A program made the position numbers and the translations under genes. A stretch of 64,000 nt of DNA from Candidatus Sulfotelmatobacter sp. (lineage in GTDB: Bacteria; Acidobacteriota; Terriglobia; Terriglobales; Acidobacteriaceae): assembly GCA_036500765.1 (NCBI GenBank), contig DASYBM010000017.1:124001-188000 (forward strand), in the 5' to 3' direction. Of this stretch, positions 34,483 through 43,309 are shown piece after piece. Every line of letters begins with the position of its first letter. Position 1 is the first letter of the stretch. Below the pieces are notes generated by a model. That model was not told where the DNA came from. It made no database searches and saw only the letters and a program-made list of their open reading frames with translations.

Positions 34483-35439
34483 TCACCGTCCCGCCGGAAC
34501 CCAGACCCTGCCCGCCGAAACCAGGTCCGCATTCGGAACCTCGGTCGAGAGCTTGACCTGCTGGAATCCCGCCTTCCTGGGTGGCTTGGCAAGAAACGTC
34601 AGGAAATATTGATGGCCCAGGCGACGCTCCACATCCTGCAAATAAGGACCAAACGATACGGCCGGGCCGTTAAAGCCGATGTAATAGGCTTCGCCACCGG
34701 TTTTCTCCGCCAGTTCCGAAAGATAAATCTGTCCCCAATAGGTCTGCCAGTAGCTGTGTCCGAAGTGCCCGGCGCCAGGGTTATAAATCGCGGAAACAAG
34801 AATCCCAGCGCGCACCGCATCGTCAATCGCGGTTTGCAGGTAGGGATCCTGCACATCGCCACTGCCGTAGTAACGATCGATGCCATCGCTGATCATCACG
34901 ACTTCACGTCGCGCCAGGCTGGCGGGCCAGCGTTTCACCAGATCGCTCAGAGAAAAGTAGGGGCTGCCGTTCACCCCACTCTCTCCCAGTGGAAGCCGCA
35001 GCTTTTTTGCCGCCTGCGAATGATCGTCCGTCAGATCCTGTTCGATCATGGCGGTCCCGTCGCGCATGTAGGCAACGCCAATTTTCGTCGTCGCGGGCTG
35101 CGCATTGATAAAGCGGCGAATATCCTCTAACTGCGTTCCCAGGCTGCCGCTGCCCGACCCATCATCCAGCAATACAAATAACTCCAGCGCCGCGCGATCG
35201 CCCTGCGCCGGAACCCACTCCGTCACTTTATCCCGGTCATGTCCTTCATATACCCTCACGTCTTCTTGATTGATCGCGGGTGGGGTGTCGCCGTGGCGAG
35301 GCTCAACCGTGACCACCATGTGCGCCGGAACCCCGCCGGTCGCTGACGCTTCCTGCGCCAGTGCACTTGCAAGGCCGAATAGACTCAAGCCCAAACCAAA
35401 AACCGAGATCAAGACAGGTATTTCATAACGTTTGTTCAT
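34483..35439 (-). CDS. Secreted VWFA-related domain protein
   Basis: A signal peptide (ISVFGLGLSLFGLASALAQ) is followed by the acidobacterial VWFA-related layout: AHMVVTVEPRHGDTPP, NQEDVRVYEGHDRDKVTEWV and a von Willebrand A core with LELFVLLDDGSGSGSLGTQL, a variant metal-ion-dependent adhesion site in which DGSGS replaces DxSxS. It continues with IGVAYMRDGTAMIEQDL, VVMISDGIDRYYGSGDV and AGILVSAIYNPGAG. The ATG at 35439 follows GGAGC and is preferred; the frame is open 345 nt further but that part is not protein-like. Ligand unknown. Confidence 0.82.
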   Translation of the reverse strand: MNKRYEIPVLISVFGLGLSLFGLASALAQEASATGGVPAHMVVTVEPRHGDTPPAINQEDVRVYEGHDRDKVTEWVPAQGDRAALELFVLLDDGSGSGSLGTQLEDIRRFINAQPATTKIGVAYMRDGTAMIEQDLTDDHSQAAKKLRLPLGESGVNGSPYFSLSDLVKRWPASLARREVVMISDGIDRYYGSGDVQDPYLQTAIDDAVRAGILVSAIYNPGAGHFGHSYWQTYWGQIYLSELAEKTGGEAYYIGFNGPAVSFGPYLQDVERRLGHQYFLTFLAKPPRKAGFQQVKLSTEVPNADLVSAGRVWVPAGR

Positions 35440-35598
35440 CGAAAAGCTCCTTTCAACGAACGCTTCCTGCCTTCCGCGGAAGGAGTACACGCTCTTATCT
35501 CCATTGGATGCGGATCGTCTCGAGAGCGGAGCCGATGAGGGAGTGCGCGCCTGAATAGGAATGGGCAGCCAGCCTCCCATTGCAGTACACTGCGCCTC

Positions 35599-37338
35599 AT
35601 GCGGCGCGATCCCGTAGAGCTGGAAATCTTCAAGAATGTGTATCACTCCATTGCCGAAGAGATGGGTGCGGCGCTGCGGCGCACGGCGTTTTCTCCCAAC
35701 ATCAAGGAGCGACGCGATTACTCGTGCGCCGTCTTCGACGGTGCGGGCGAGGTGATCGCGATGGGAGACCACATGCCGGTGCACCTGGGGTCAATGCCAA
35801 TGTCGGTGCGGGCGGCGATGGATGCGGCCGCGATGGAAGCGGGGGATGTGGTCATGCTGAACGATCCGTTTCGCGGGGGCACGCATTTGCCGGACATCAC
35901 ACTGGTGGCGCCGGTTTATGTGGATCGGGAAAAAACCTCAGGTTTCGAAAAAGCAGCGAGACGTAGAGCGCCCAGATCTGTGAAGCCCGATTTTTATGTG
36001 GCTTCGCGGGCGCATCATGCCGATGTGGGCGGGGCTTATCCAGGATCGATGGGGCTGTGTCGCGAGATCTATCAGGAGGGCGTGCGCATTCCGCCGGTGA
36101 AATTAATGCGGTCTGGAGAGATGAATCGTGATGTGCTCGCCATGCTGCTCAATAATGTGCGCACTCCGCAGGAACGCGAAGGCGACCTGGGAGCGCAAAT
36201 TGCGGCCTGTCATATCGGCGATGAACGCCTGCGGGAAATTTGCATGCGTTATGGAATTGAACGGTCGCGGCGTGCGGGGGACGATCTGCTGGATTATTCC
36301 GAGGAGTTGATGCGGGCGTTTTTATTGCGGGCGCCGGCGGGGCGATACCGGGCGGAGGATTTTCTGGATGGAGATGGGATAAGCGACCGGCCGGTGAAGA
36401 TCGCGGTGACGGTGACAGTTCATCGATCTGGCGGGAAGCGACGGCAAGGTGCCCCTTCGGCAGGCTCAGGGCAAGCTGTCGCGACAGCCGGCGGGGACGC
36501 CGGCGCTACGAGACGCGAGCGCGGTCGTTTGCGGGGCGCGGGCAATAACTACATCGTCACGGTGGATTTCACTGGCAGCGACCCGCAGGTTCTGGGCAGC
36601 ATCAATGCTGTGGCGGCAATCACATATTCTGCGTGCTTCTATGTTTTTCGCTGCCTGCTGGCGGAGGACGTACCGGCCGCGGCGGGGCTAATGCGGCCGA
36701 TCGAGGTGATCGCGCCCGAGGGAACCATCGTGAATGCGCGGCCGCCGGCGGCTGTTGCGGGGGGGAATGTCGAAACTTCGCAGCGCATCGTCGACGTGTT
36801 GCTGCGGGCATTGGCGGAGGCGATTCCGGACCGCATTCCAGCCGCGGCTTCGGGGACGATGAACAATCTGACAATCGGCGGAATCGATCCGCGCACGGGC
36901 GAACCCTTCGCCTACTACGAAACCGTGGCGGGAGGAATGGGTGCGCGGCCGGGCAAGGCGGGCGTTTCGGGCGTGCACACGCACATGACGAATTCCCTGA
37001 ACACTCCGGCGGAGGCGCTGGAGTATGGGTATCCGCTGCGGGTGCGGCGATATTCTTTGCGCGCGAAAAGCGGCGGAGAAGGAAAGTTTCGCGGCGGCGA
37101 CGGCATTGTGCGCGAGATTGAAGTGCTCACCGATTGCGAGGTTACGCTGCTGGCCGATCGCCGCTCGCGCGGACCATGGGGACTCGGAGGCGCAGCGGAT
37201 GGTTCGCCGGGGAAGGCGTTCATCACACGCAGGGATGAAACGGTCGAACAGATGCCGGGAAAATTCAGCACGCGACTGGGCAAGGGCGAACGCATCAGAA
37301 TTGAGACTCCCGGCGGCGGGGGATGGGGTCGAGAATAG
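35599..37338 (+). CDS. Hydantoinase B / 5-oxoprolinase family protein with in-frame REP element
   Basis: The HyuB subunit of ATP-dependent N-methylhydantoinase/oxoprolinase enzymes. Seen: ELEIFKNVYHSIAEEMGAAL, DYSCAVFDGAGEVIAMGDHM, PVHLGSMP, LNDPFRGGTHLPDITLVAPV, RAHHADVGGAYPGSM, VDFTGSDPQVLGSINAVAAI and GEPFAYYETVAGGMGARPGK. Near residues 275-314 about 40 residues are coded by two joined repeat elements (36453-36509) that elsewhere lie between genes; the normal chain resumes at NYIVTVDFTGS. TACACT ends seven bases before the ATG. The HyuA partner is not adjacent. Confidence 0.9.
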   Translation: MRRDPVELEIFKNVYHSIAEEMGAALRRTAFSPNIKERRDYSCAVFDGAGEVIAMGDHMPVHLGSMPMSVRAAMDAAAMEAGDVVMLNDPFRGGTHLPDITLVAPVYVDREKTSGFEKAARRRAPRSVKPDFYVASRAHHADVGGAYPGSMGLCREIYQEGVRIPPVKLMRSGEMNRDVLAMLLNNVRTPQEREGDLGAQIAACHIGDERLREICMRYGIERSRRAGDDLLDYSEELMRAFLLRAPAGRYRAEDFLDGDGISDRPVKIAVTVTVHRSGGKRRQGAPSAGSGQAVATAGGDAGATRRERGRLRGAGNNYIVTVDFTGSDPQVLGSINAVAAITYSACFYVFRCLLAEDVPAAAGLMRPIEVIAPEGTIVNARPPAAVAGGNVETSQRIVDVLLRALAEAIPDRIPAAASGTMNNLTIGGIDPRTGEPFAYYETVAGGMGARPGKAGVSGVHTHMTNSLNTPAEALEYGYPLRVRRYSLRAKSGGEGKFRGGDGIVREIEVLTDCEVTLLADRRSRGPWGLGGAADGSPGKAFITRRDETVEQMPGKFSTRLGKGERIRIETPGGGGWGRE

Positions 37339-37375
37339 TGCAGCGGGACTCTTGAAACTTGGAACGGAGAAACGT

Positions 37376-37723
37376 ATGCATATCGTCAAATCGGTCGGAG
37401 TCATGTCGGTCGCAAAAATCATGGGCTTGACTTACGGCTGTCTTGGACTGATCTTTGCGCCGATTTTTGTGCTCCTCGGATTACTGGGGTCGTTCGCTGG
37501 GAGCCAGGACAAGATTCCATTTGCCGGGATTTTCGGAGTCGGCTTCGCAATCTTCATGCCGATCTTCTACGGTGTGATGGGATTTATCATGGGAGCGATT
37601 GGCGCTTTGCTCTACAATCTCATCGCAAAATGGGTTGGCGGTTTTGAAATTGAGCTTACATTGCAACCGGCGGGCGTTGTGGCGCCGTACGCGATGGTTC
37701 CCCCGCCAACACCTGGCGTCTGA
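37376..37723 (+). CDS. Small membrane protein (DUF3566-like)
   Basis: 115 residues with two hydrophobic segments (LTYGCLGLIFAPIFVLLGLL and FAIFMPIFYGVMGFIMGAIG) followed by ALLYNLIAKWVGGFEIELTL, the pattern typical of DUF3566-like proteins. GGAG lies six bases before the ATG at 37376. It follows hyuB by 37 nt and precedes a hypothetical gene by 14 nt, so a short operon with the next two genes is likely. Confidence 0.75.
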   Translation: MHIVKSVGVMSVAKIMGLTYGCLGLIFAPIFVLLGLLGSFAGSQDKIPFAGIFGVGFAIFMPIFYGVMGFIMGAIGALLYNLIAKWVGGFEIELTLQPAGVVAPYAMVPPPTPGV

Positions 37724-37737
37724 TCTCATCCATATCC

Positions 37738-38583
37738 ATGCAATTGATGCACGAAAGCGAAGTGCCAATAACGGCGCGGGACCGCGTCTACCGGGCTTCA
37801 CGACTCTATGCTGTGTTGTTCGCCGGGGCCGGTCTTGCCCTAAGCGCGGTCTTGATTTGGCCACACGGGCGTCGCACGCCCCTGCCTTTCTTCGGCGGAG
37901 CGCTTCTGCTGGCTATCCTGCTGCTGCATCGGTTCGTTACAGCGCGGTTTCATCCATCGAACTGGCTGGTACGGATGGGCGATCAAGGCGTATTCCTCCA
38001 CTTCCGTTCGTATCTAAACGACGAGCTCTCGGCGGATGATCCGACGGTCGTCTTTCTGCCCTTCGGAGAAATTCGTTCCGCACGTTTGGTGAAGGAGAAA
38101 GTTACGACGCCGGATCTAGTGAAGCAAAACGCATCCACTACTCGAACCGTGCGCTGGATCGAATTCGAACTCGGCATTGACCCTGCGCCGTTAGCGGACG
38201 CGCTGGCCACGGAGTGCGGGCGTCCGGCGGTGCCAGTGAAACGCTGGTATGGGGATTCGTCCACTCTCTATCTGGACTATCCCGTGCTGATGCAAGTACC
38301 GCCTTTCCTGCGGATAAAGTGGCAGGTGGTGCCGGGGGCGAAGGCGTTTCTCAATGCCATACGGTCGTATGTGGAAATTGCGCCCGAGGTAAAGATCGCC
38401 GCGGATTTCTCCGACCCGCACCGACTCTCTGATGAGCAAAAGCACACGCGTCTGCACGATCTTGACCAGCGTGGGGAAACCATCGTCGCGACTTACCTGG
38501 CCATGCGGCTTTATGGTTACGATCTGACCGAAGCGACGAATTTCGTGAAAGGGTTGCGGGTAGCGGAAGGACAGAAGCGATGA
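37738..38583 (+). CDS. Hypothetical protein with two N-terminal membrane helices
   Basis: Residues 25-66 form two hydrophobic helices (LYAVLFAGAGLALSAVLIWP, LPFFGGALLLAILLLHRFVT). The soluble part includes NWLVRMGDQGVFLHFRSYLN and EIRSARLVKEKV, resembling a PH-like or SHOCT-neighbour beta fold, but I cannot name it. Its TGA overlaps the ATG of the next gene as ATGA, so they are translated together. Confidence 0.6.
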   Translation: MQLMHESEVPITARDRVYRASRLYAVLFAGAGLALSAVLIWPHGRRTPLPFFGGALLLAILLLHRFVTARFHPSNWLVRMGDQGVFLHFRSYLNDELSADDPTVVFLPFGEIRSARLVKEKVTTPDLVKQNASTTRTVRWIEFELGIDPAPLADALATECGRPAVPVKRWYGDSSTLYLDYPVLMQVPPFLRIKWQVVPGAKAFLNAIRSYVEIAPEVKIAADFSDPHRLSDEQKHTRLHDLDQRGETIVATYLAMRLYGYDLTEATNFVKGLRVAEGQKR

Positions 38584-39128
38584 GGGAATTGGCGGCTCAC
38601 TATCTTGACGAAGCGCGTCGGCAGATGCGCGGACACAAGCGCATGGCGGAAGGCGCGATGGCGCAGTTGCGGGATGAAGATTTTTTCGTCACGCTCGACC
38701 CGGAGTCGAACTCCGTTTCCATATTGGTGAAGCATCTCGCCGGGAATATGCGTTCGCGTTTCACCGACTTTCTCACGACTGACGGCGAGAAGCCGGACCG
38801 CTTTCGCGACCGTGAATTCGAAATCACCGGAGTCACGACGCGGTCCCATGTTATGCAGTGGTGGGAGGAAGGCTGGGCCTGCCTCTTCGCGGCGATCGAG
38901 GCGCTCAAGCCTGAGGATGTAACGCGCACGGTGACGATTCGCGGCGAGCCGCACACTGTGCTGCAAGCCATCAATCGGCAGATTGCACACTATGCGGCGC
39001 ATATCGGGCAAATTGTATTTCTGGCGAAGCACTTGCGGTCCAGCCAATGGTCGACGCTTTCCATTCCGCGCGGAAAGTCTGAAGAGTTCAAGAGGGCGCC
39101 GCCGAAACCGCATGGTCCTGCGAGTTAG
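38580..39128 (+). CDS. DUF1572 (DinB-like) family protein
   Basis: A four-helix bundle of the DinB/YfiT kind. Seen: SILVKHLAGNMRSRFTDFLT, WEEGWACLFAAIEALKPED and AINRQIAHYAAHIGQIVFLA, which supply three conserved His that bind a metal in relatives. Coupled to the gene before it (ATGA). Enzymatic function is unknown for DUF1572; other DinB-like proteins are thiol transferases. Confidence 0.88.
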   Translation: MRELAAHYLDEARRQMRGHKRMAEGAMAQLRDEDFFVTLDPESNSVSILVKHLAGNMRSRFTDFLTTDGEKPDRFRDREFEITGVTTRSHVMQWWEEGWACLFAAIEALKPEDVTRTVTIRGEPHTVLQAINRQIAHYAAHIGQIVFLAKHLRSSQWSTLSIPRGKSEEFKRAPPKPHGPAS

Positions 39129-40045
39129 TGCCTTTCTGCCGCTTCCTCTTTCGCCTTCGACCAGACGGGAGCGACCAGTTCGGTGCGCCACATCGGGCCG
39201 CTCATATAGGACAGGGTTTCCGATTTTACGAAGGTTGGGGACTCGCCGCCGAGAATCCAGATGTGCGAGTCGGGCGGCTGTTTTCCGAGCCATGGCGCCA
39301 CTAGTCCGGCGATCCCTCCGATGTCGACTTTAATCGTGTAATGCAGAGCTTCACGGCTGGCGCCTGCCAGCCAAAACGGATCCTTGCCGGCGCCGCTAAT
39401 CTTCAGTTTCACCAGACGCGGCTTAGGCGTGGCCACCAGCATCGACACTTCGTGCGGTGGAGGATTGTCCCCTAAGTTTTTCAGCAGTGTGACCACCAGC
39501 CCGTTAGCGAGGTCGGGCGGCAGCTTGACACGCTCGTTGATCGTTTTCTCTTTGCCGTCGTCATCGGTGTACTGCACTGAAACTTGCCCCGTGGCAGTGG
39601 CGATGGAAACTTCAGTTGCATTATGAAAGGCTGGGCCCTTCTGCAACAGGTGATAACTGATCAGCCGAAAATCTCCGCGCTGAGAAAAGATGGCGGTCTC
39701 TTCCTGGCGCGAGCCGTCTTTGAAATGATAGATGAGGCGGCTGGTGATTTGATTGCCGTTGGGGACCTGGAGGAGATCGCCCTGTGCTATAGGAGTGCCA
39801 TCGAGCGTGCTCAGCACAAGAAAGCCGTGAAGCAGTCCTTCCTTGTAATGCACGGCAACGGGTGACGCCGGGACTGATGCGCCGGAAAGAATGTAGGTGC
39901 AGATCACCAAAATCGCAATTGACCGAGCGCTCACGAAGTCTAACCTCCAGCGGAAATACGTTAGGTGCTTCGATGCGGTTGTCGGGGTCACGGTTTGTGG
40001 GCAGAGTCCATATAGATTTGGTAAGGCGCGGGGTCGATTGAACAT
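39125..40045 (-). CDS. Secreted or anchored protein of unknown function (DUF3108-like)
   Basis: One hydrophobic segment near the N-terminus (ARSIAILVICTYILSGASVP) acts as signal or anchor. The rest is beta-rich: DGTPIAQGDLLQVPNGNQIT, SRLIYHFKDGSRQEETAIFS, LPPDLANGLVVTLLKNLGDN, which recalls the DUF3108/lipid-binding beta-barrel folds. The ATG at 40045 follows AAGGA. Its end overlaps the DUF1572 gene by four bases, tail to tail. Function unknown. Confidence 0.6.
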   Translation of the reverse strand: MFNRPRALPNLYGLCPQTVTPTTASKHLTYFRWRLDFVSARSIAILVICTYILSGASVPASPVAVHYKEGLLHGFLVLSTLDGTPIAQGDLLQVPNGNQITSRLIYHFKDGSRQEETAIFSQRGDFRLISYHLLQKGPAFHNATEVSIATATGQVSVQYTDDDGKEKTINERVKLPPDLANGLVVTLLKNLGDNPPPHEVSMLVATPKPRLVKLKISGAGKDPFWLAGASREALHYTIKVDIGGIAGLVAPWLGKQPPDSHIWILGGESPTFVKSETLSYMSGPMWRTELVAPVWSKAKEEAAERH

Positions 40046-40217
40046 GGGAGATCCTTCGCTTCGCCGGAAAAACGATTCCGCCCAGGATGACACGCGGATA
40101 GAAAGCTAGACCGCGTTCATCTGGCTAGGGCGAGGCTAACGGGGTTCGCGGTGCTAGAATTATGTGTTTTGTGTTTGATCCGATTTTGGCCGATTCCTGA
40201 TGTCATAGGTGGCGAGA

Positions 40218-41285
40218 ATGGCAGGGGCAGCGACAGATCGAACAATGCTGGCGGTGGTGAAGCCGGAAGCGGCGGCGGGCGCGGAAGTTCGCGAGGTGAA
40301 GATTCCCGCCTTCGGACGAAACGACGTGCTGGTGAAAGTAAAGGTCGCGTCGATTTGCGGCACCGATCTGCACATCTATAACTGGGACCGCTGGGCGCAG
40401 AAGCGCATTCATCCGCCGCTGATTCCGGGGCACGAATTCTGCGGAGAAGTGGCGGCGTTCGGCGACGAGGTCACCAGCGTGAAGGAAGGCGACTTCGTCT
40501 CTGCGGAAATGCATGTGGCCTGCGGCAAATGCCTGCAATGCCGTACCGGCGAAGCACACATTTGCCAGAATGTGAAAATCATCGGGGTCGACGCCGACGG
40601 TGCGTTTGCCGAGTATGTGGTGATTCCGGAATCGAACATCTGGAAACTCGATCCCGCGATTCCGCTCGATTACGCATCGATTCTCGATCCGCTGGGCAAT
40701 GCCGTTCACACGGTATTGGCTGGGGAGATTGCGGCCAAGAGCGTAGCAGTGACCGGATGCGGGCCGATCGGGCTATTTTCGATTGCTGTCGCAAAGGCGG
40801 TGGGTGCAACTTCGGTCTTCGCCATTGAAGTGAACGAGCATCGCGCGAAGATTGCGCGGGAGATGAAGGCCGACTACGTTCTTAATCCGGCGAAAGAAAA
40901 CGTGAATGCAATCGTGATGGAGAAGACCGGCGGACTGGGCGTGGACGTCGTGCTGGAAATGGCCGGGCATCCGGATTCGATTCGCACGGCCTTTGATATC
41001 GTGCGGCGCGGCGGAAGAATTTCTTTGCTCGGTCTGACGTCGAAGCCGATCTCGCTGAATTTTTCCGAAGACATCATCTTCAAGGGCATTACTGTACAGG
41101 GCATCAACGGCCGCCGCATGTATCAGACGTGGTATCAGATGACCGCGCTGCTCAAGAGCGGGAAACTCGATTTGCATCCGGTGATTACGGATCGTATTCC
41201 CATGAAAGACTTCGGGAAAGCGATGGAGCGGCTGAAGACCGGCGAGGCCAGCAAGATTCTGGTGTATCCGAACGGTGTACGGTGA
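40218..41285 (+). CDS. tdh: L-threonine 3-dehydrogenase
   Basis: Zinc-dependent medium-chain dehydrogenase oxidising L-threonine to 2-amino-3-ketobutyrate, the substrate of Kbl encoded 740 nt downstream. Seen: VASICGTDLHIYNWDRWAQK with the catalytic Cys, PGHEFCGEVAAFGDEV, the structural zinc loop CGKCLQCRTGEAHIC, VTGCGPIGLFSIAVAKAVGA (Rossmann loop) and GLTSKPISLNFSEDIIFKGI. Start uncertain: ATG at 40218 has AGGTGG upstream, GTG at 40209 and ATG at 40245 are alternatives. Confidence 0.95.
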   Translation: MAGAATDRTMLAVVKPEAAAGAEVREVKIPAFGRNDVLVKVKVASICGTDLHIYNWDRWAQKRIHPPLIPGHEFCGEVAAFGDEVTSVKEGDFVSAEMHVACGKCLQCRTGEAHICQNVKIIGVDADGAFAEYVVIPESNIWKLDPAIPLDYASILDPLGNAVHTVLAGEIAAKSVAVTGCGPIGLFSIAVAKAVGATSVFAIEVNEHRAKIAREMKADYVLNPAKENVNAIVMEKTGGLGVDVVLEMAGHPDSIRTAFDIVRRGGRISLLGLTSKPISLNFSEDIIFKGITVQGINGRRMYQTWYQMTALLKSGKLDLHPVITDRIPMKDFGKAMERLKTGEASKILVYPNGVR

Positions 41286-41305
41286 TGACGACGGGCAAAA
41301 TTCTT

Positions 41306-41336
41306 AGCCACGGATTTTCACGGATTAACACGGATC
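41306..41336. repeat. CACGGAT repeat downstream of tdh
   Basis: agccacggat, tttcacggat, taacacggat: the cleanest three-unit copy, in the same TTAGCCACGG context as the pth stop codon. Confidence 0.9.
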
Positions 41337-41374
41337 TTAAAGCTTAATGGCTGTTCGATTCGGGTCAGGAACAA

Positions 41375-41851
41375 ATGAGTCTCGACGCATTCGTACGCTG
41401 CACGTGCATCCGCGATGGCCGGGCGAAGCCGCATCCGCTTCCTGATCGGTTTATGTGGGATGAGGCAGGATCGCCTTCGCTCAACGGAGATCCCAGCGAT
41501 GAAGAGTGGGATGCGCATGATCGCTGGTTGCAGGAATCATGCGAGCATGAGGGCTTTCTGGTTTCGGAGAGCTTGGGCAATATTACGCGGGCGCAGAATA
41601 TCCGGGAGTTTCTGCGCGGCCTGCAGGGCGATCCCGGCCCCAAGTTTCCGATCCTGCTGAAGAAAGTTGTCTATGACGGTACGCACACGGGCGACTGGCT
41701 CCCCGTCGACAAATCGCCCGCGCTGCTGCGGGAAGTGGATTTGGTACTGGCATCGCGCGACATTTTGACCGATGGCGAAAAAGAATTCTTCGACAGTATG
41801 AAGCGGCTGTGCGAGGCCAGCATCGCGACGGGGAATCCGATTATGTTTTGA
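41375..41851 (+). CDS. Conserved hypothetical protein
   Basis: Cytoplasmic 158-residue protein with an N-terminal RCTCIRDGRAKPHPLPDRF and a C-terminal SMKRLCEASIATGNPIMF. Three Cys and acidic segments (NGDPSDEEWDAHDRWLQESC) are visible. Located between tdh and kbl on the same strand but interrupted by repeats on both sides. No family recognised. Confidence 0.65.
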   Translation: MSLDAFVRCTCIRDGRAKPHPLPDRFMWDEAGSPSLNGDPSDEEWDAHDRWLQESCEHEGFLVSESLGNITRAQNIREFLRGLQGDPGPKFPILLKKVVYDGTHTGDWLPVDKSPALLREVDLVLASRDILTDGEKEFFDSMKRLCEASIATGNPIMF

Positions 41852-41876
41852 AGGCAAAAGCTTCCGACAGATGTTC

Positions 41877-42014
41877 GTCATTTTGAGCGAAGCGAAATCT
41901 GCGCATTGGCGGTGGTAACGAAGATGCAGAGATCCTTCGGGCAGAGGACGCCCTCAGGATGACGGGAATACTTAGGTCCTCCCTTATCCGTTTGAATCCG
42001 TATTGATCCGTGGC
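41877..42014. repeat. Two dispersed elements upstream of kbl
   Basis: 41877-41962 (cgtcattttgagcgaagcga ... ccctcaggatgacg) is a second copy of the element at 28497-28612. 41985-42014 is a CACGGAT-type copy (ttatccgt, ttgaatccg, tattgatccgtggc). The repeat ends nine bases before the kbl start codon and provides GAGG. Confidence 0.8.
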
Positions 42015-42022
42015 GAGGTTTC

Positions 42023-43234
42023 ATGACTGCAACCCGCACCAACCCGCTCTCTTATCTCAGCGACCAGCTCAACGAACTCAAGGCCAAGGGCACGCACTTC
42101 AAGCTGCGCGTGCTTGATGACGAGCAGGCGCCCGTCTGCACGTTTGACGGGAAGAAAGTCATCAACCTGGCTTCGAACAATTATCTGGGGCTGACAACGC
42201 ATCCCAAGCTGCGCGAGGCGGCGCTGGAGGCGACGCGAAAATTCGGTGTGGGATCGGGCGCGGTGCGCACGATTGCCGGGACGATGAAGATCCACATGGA
42301 ACTGGAGGAGAAGATTGCGCGCTTCAAAAATGTCGAGGCGTGCGTCGTTTTTCAGTCGGGTTTTGCGGCCAATGCCGGCACGGTGTCGGCGGTGCTGGGC
42401 AAAGACGATTTCATTATCTCCGACGCGCTGAACCACGCGTCGATCATCGACGGCGCGCGGCTGTCGAAGGCGAAGATTCTCGTGTTCCGCCACAAAGACA
42501 TCGCGCACGCGGAAGAACAACTCGCCAGCATCAAGGACCAATCGGGCAAGAAGCTGCTGATTACCGACGGAGTTTTCTCAATGGATGGCGACATTGGTCC
42601 GCTGCCCGCGCTGTGCGATCTAGCAGAAAAGTACGGCGCCATCATGATGGTCGATGACGCGCACGCTTCCGGAGTATTGGGACGCAATGGGCGGGGCACG
42701 ATCGATCACTTCGGCATGCACGGGCGCGTGGACATTCAGGTGGGAACTCTGTCGAAGGCGATTGGCGCACTCGGCGGCTACGTATGCGGGACGCGCGATC
42801 TGATCGATTTTCTGTATCACCGGGCGCGGCCATTTCTGTTTTCGACGTCGCATCCGCCGTCGGTGGCGGCCACGTGCATCGCGGCCTTCGACGTTCTTGA
42901 AAACGAACCCGAGCGTATGGAAAAACTGTGGGAGAACACGCGCTTCTGGAAGAAAGAACTCGGGGCTCTGGGCTTCGACATTGGCGGGCGCACAACTCCG
43001 GCCAGCGAAACTCCGATCACACCAATCATCATCGGCGACGGCAAACTCACCATGGAATTCTCACGCGCATTATTTAACGAAGGCGTCCTAGGAACCGGGA
43101 TCGCATTCCCGACCGTGCCGGAGGGCAAGGCGCGCATCCGCACCATCATGACGGCGACGCATACGCAGGAAGAGTTGGAGCGAGCGCTGGAAGTGCTGAA
43201 GACCGCCGGGAAGCGGATGGGGATTTTGAGCTAA
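42023..43234 (+). CDS. kbl: Glycine C-acetyltransferase (2-amino-3-ketobutyrate CoA ligase)
   Basis: PLP enzyme that splits 2-amino-3-ketobutyrate with CoA to glycine and acetyl-CoA, completing threonine breakdown with Tdh. Seen: NLASNNYLGLTTHPKLREAA, GVGSGAVRTIAGTMKIHMEL, SDALNHASIIDGARL, ITDGVFSMDGDIGPLPALCD, DDAHASGVLGRNGRGT, and the Schiff-base Lys in VGTLSKAIGALGGYVCG. Length 403 aa is standard. The 5' untranslated region is partly a CACGGAT repeat. Confidence 0.96.
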   Translation: MTATRTNPLSYLSDQLNELKAKGTHFKLRVLDDEQAPVCTFDGKKVINLASNNYLGLTTHPKLREAALEATRKFGVGSGAVRTIAGTMKIHMELEEKIARFKNVEACVVFQSGFAANAGTVSAVLGKDDFIISDALNHASIIDGARLSKAKILVFRHKDIAHAEEQLASIKDQSGKKLLITDGVFSMDGDIGPLPALCDLAEKYGAIMMVDDAHASGVLGRNGRGTIDHFGMHGRVDIQVGTLSKAIGALGGYVCGTRDLIDFLYHRARPFLFSTSHPPSVAATCIAAFDVLENEPERMEKLWENTRFWKKELGALGFDIGGRTTPASETPITPIIIGDGKLTMEFSRALFNEGVLGTGIAFPTVPEGKARIRTIMTATHTQEELERALEVLKTAGKRMGILS

Positions 43235-43309
43235 AGCGACGAAACGCAAGGCAAGCTTCGCTCGGCCAGCCCGGGTCAGAGACCGGGGCCCCCACAAGCA
43301 GCGGTCACG

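Noticed and set aside
41286..42022. Riboswitch upstream of kbl (glycine or threonine)
   Set aside because: No glycine aptamer pattern seen; the spacer is taken up by dispersed repeats and a hypothetical gene.
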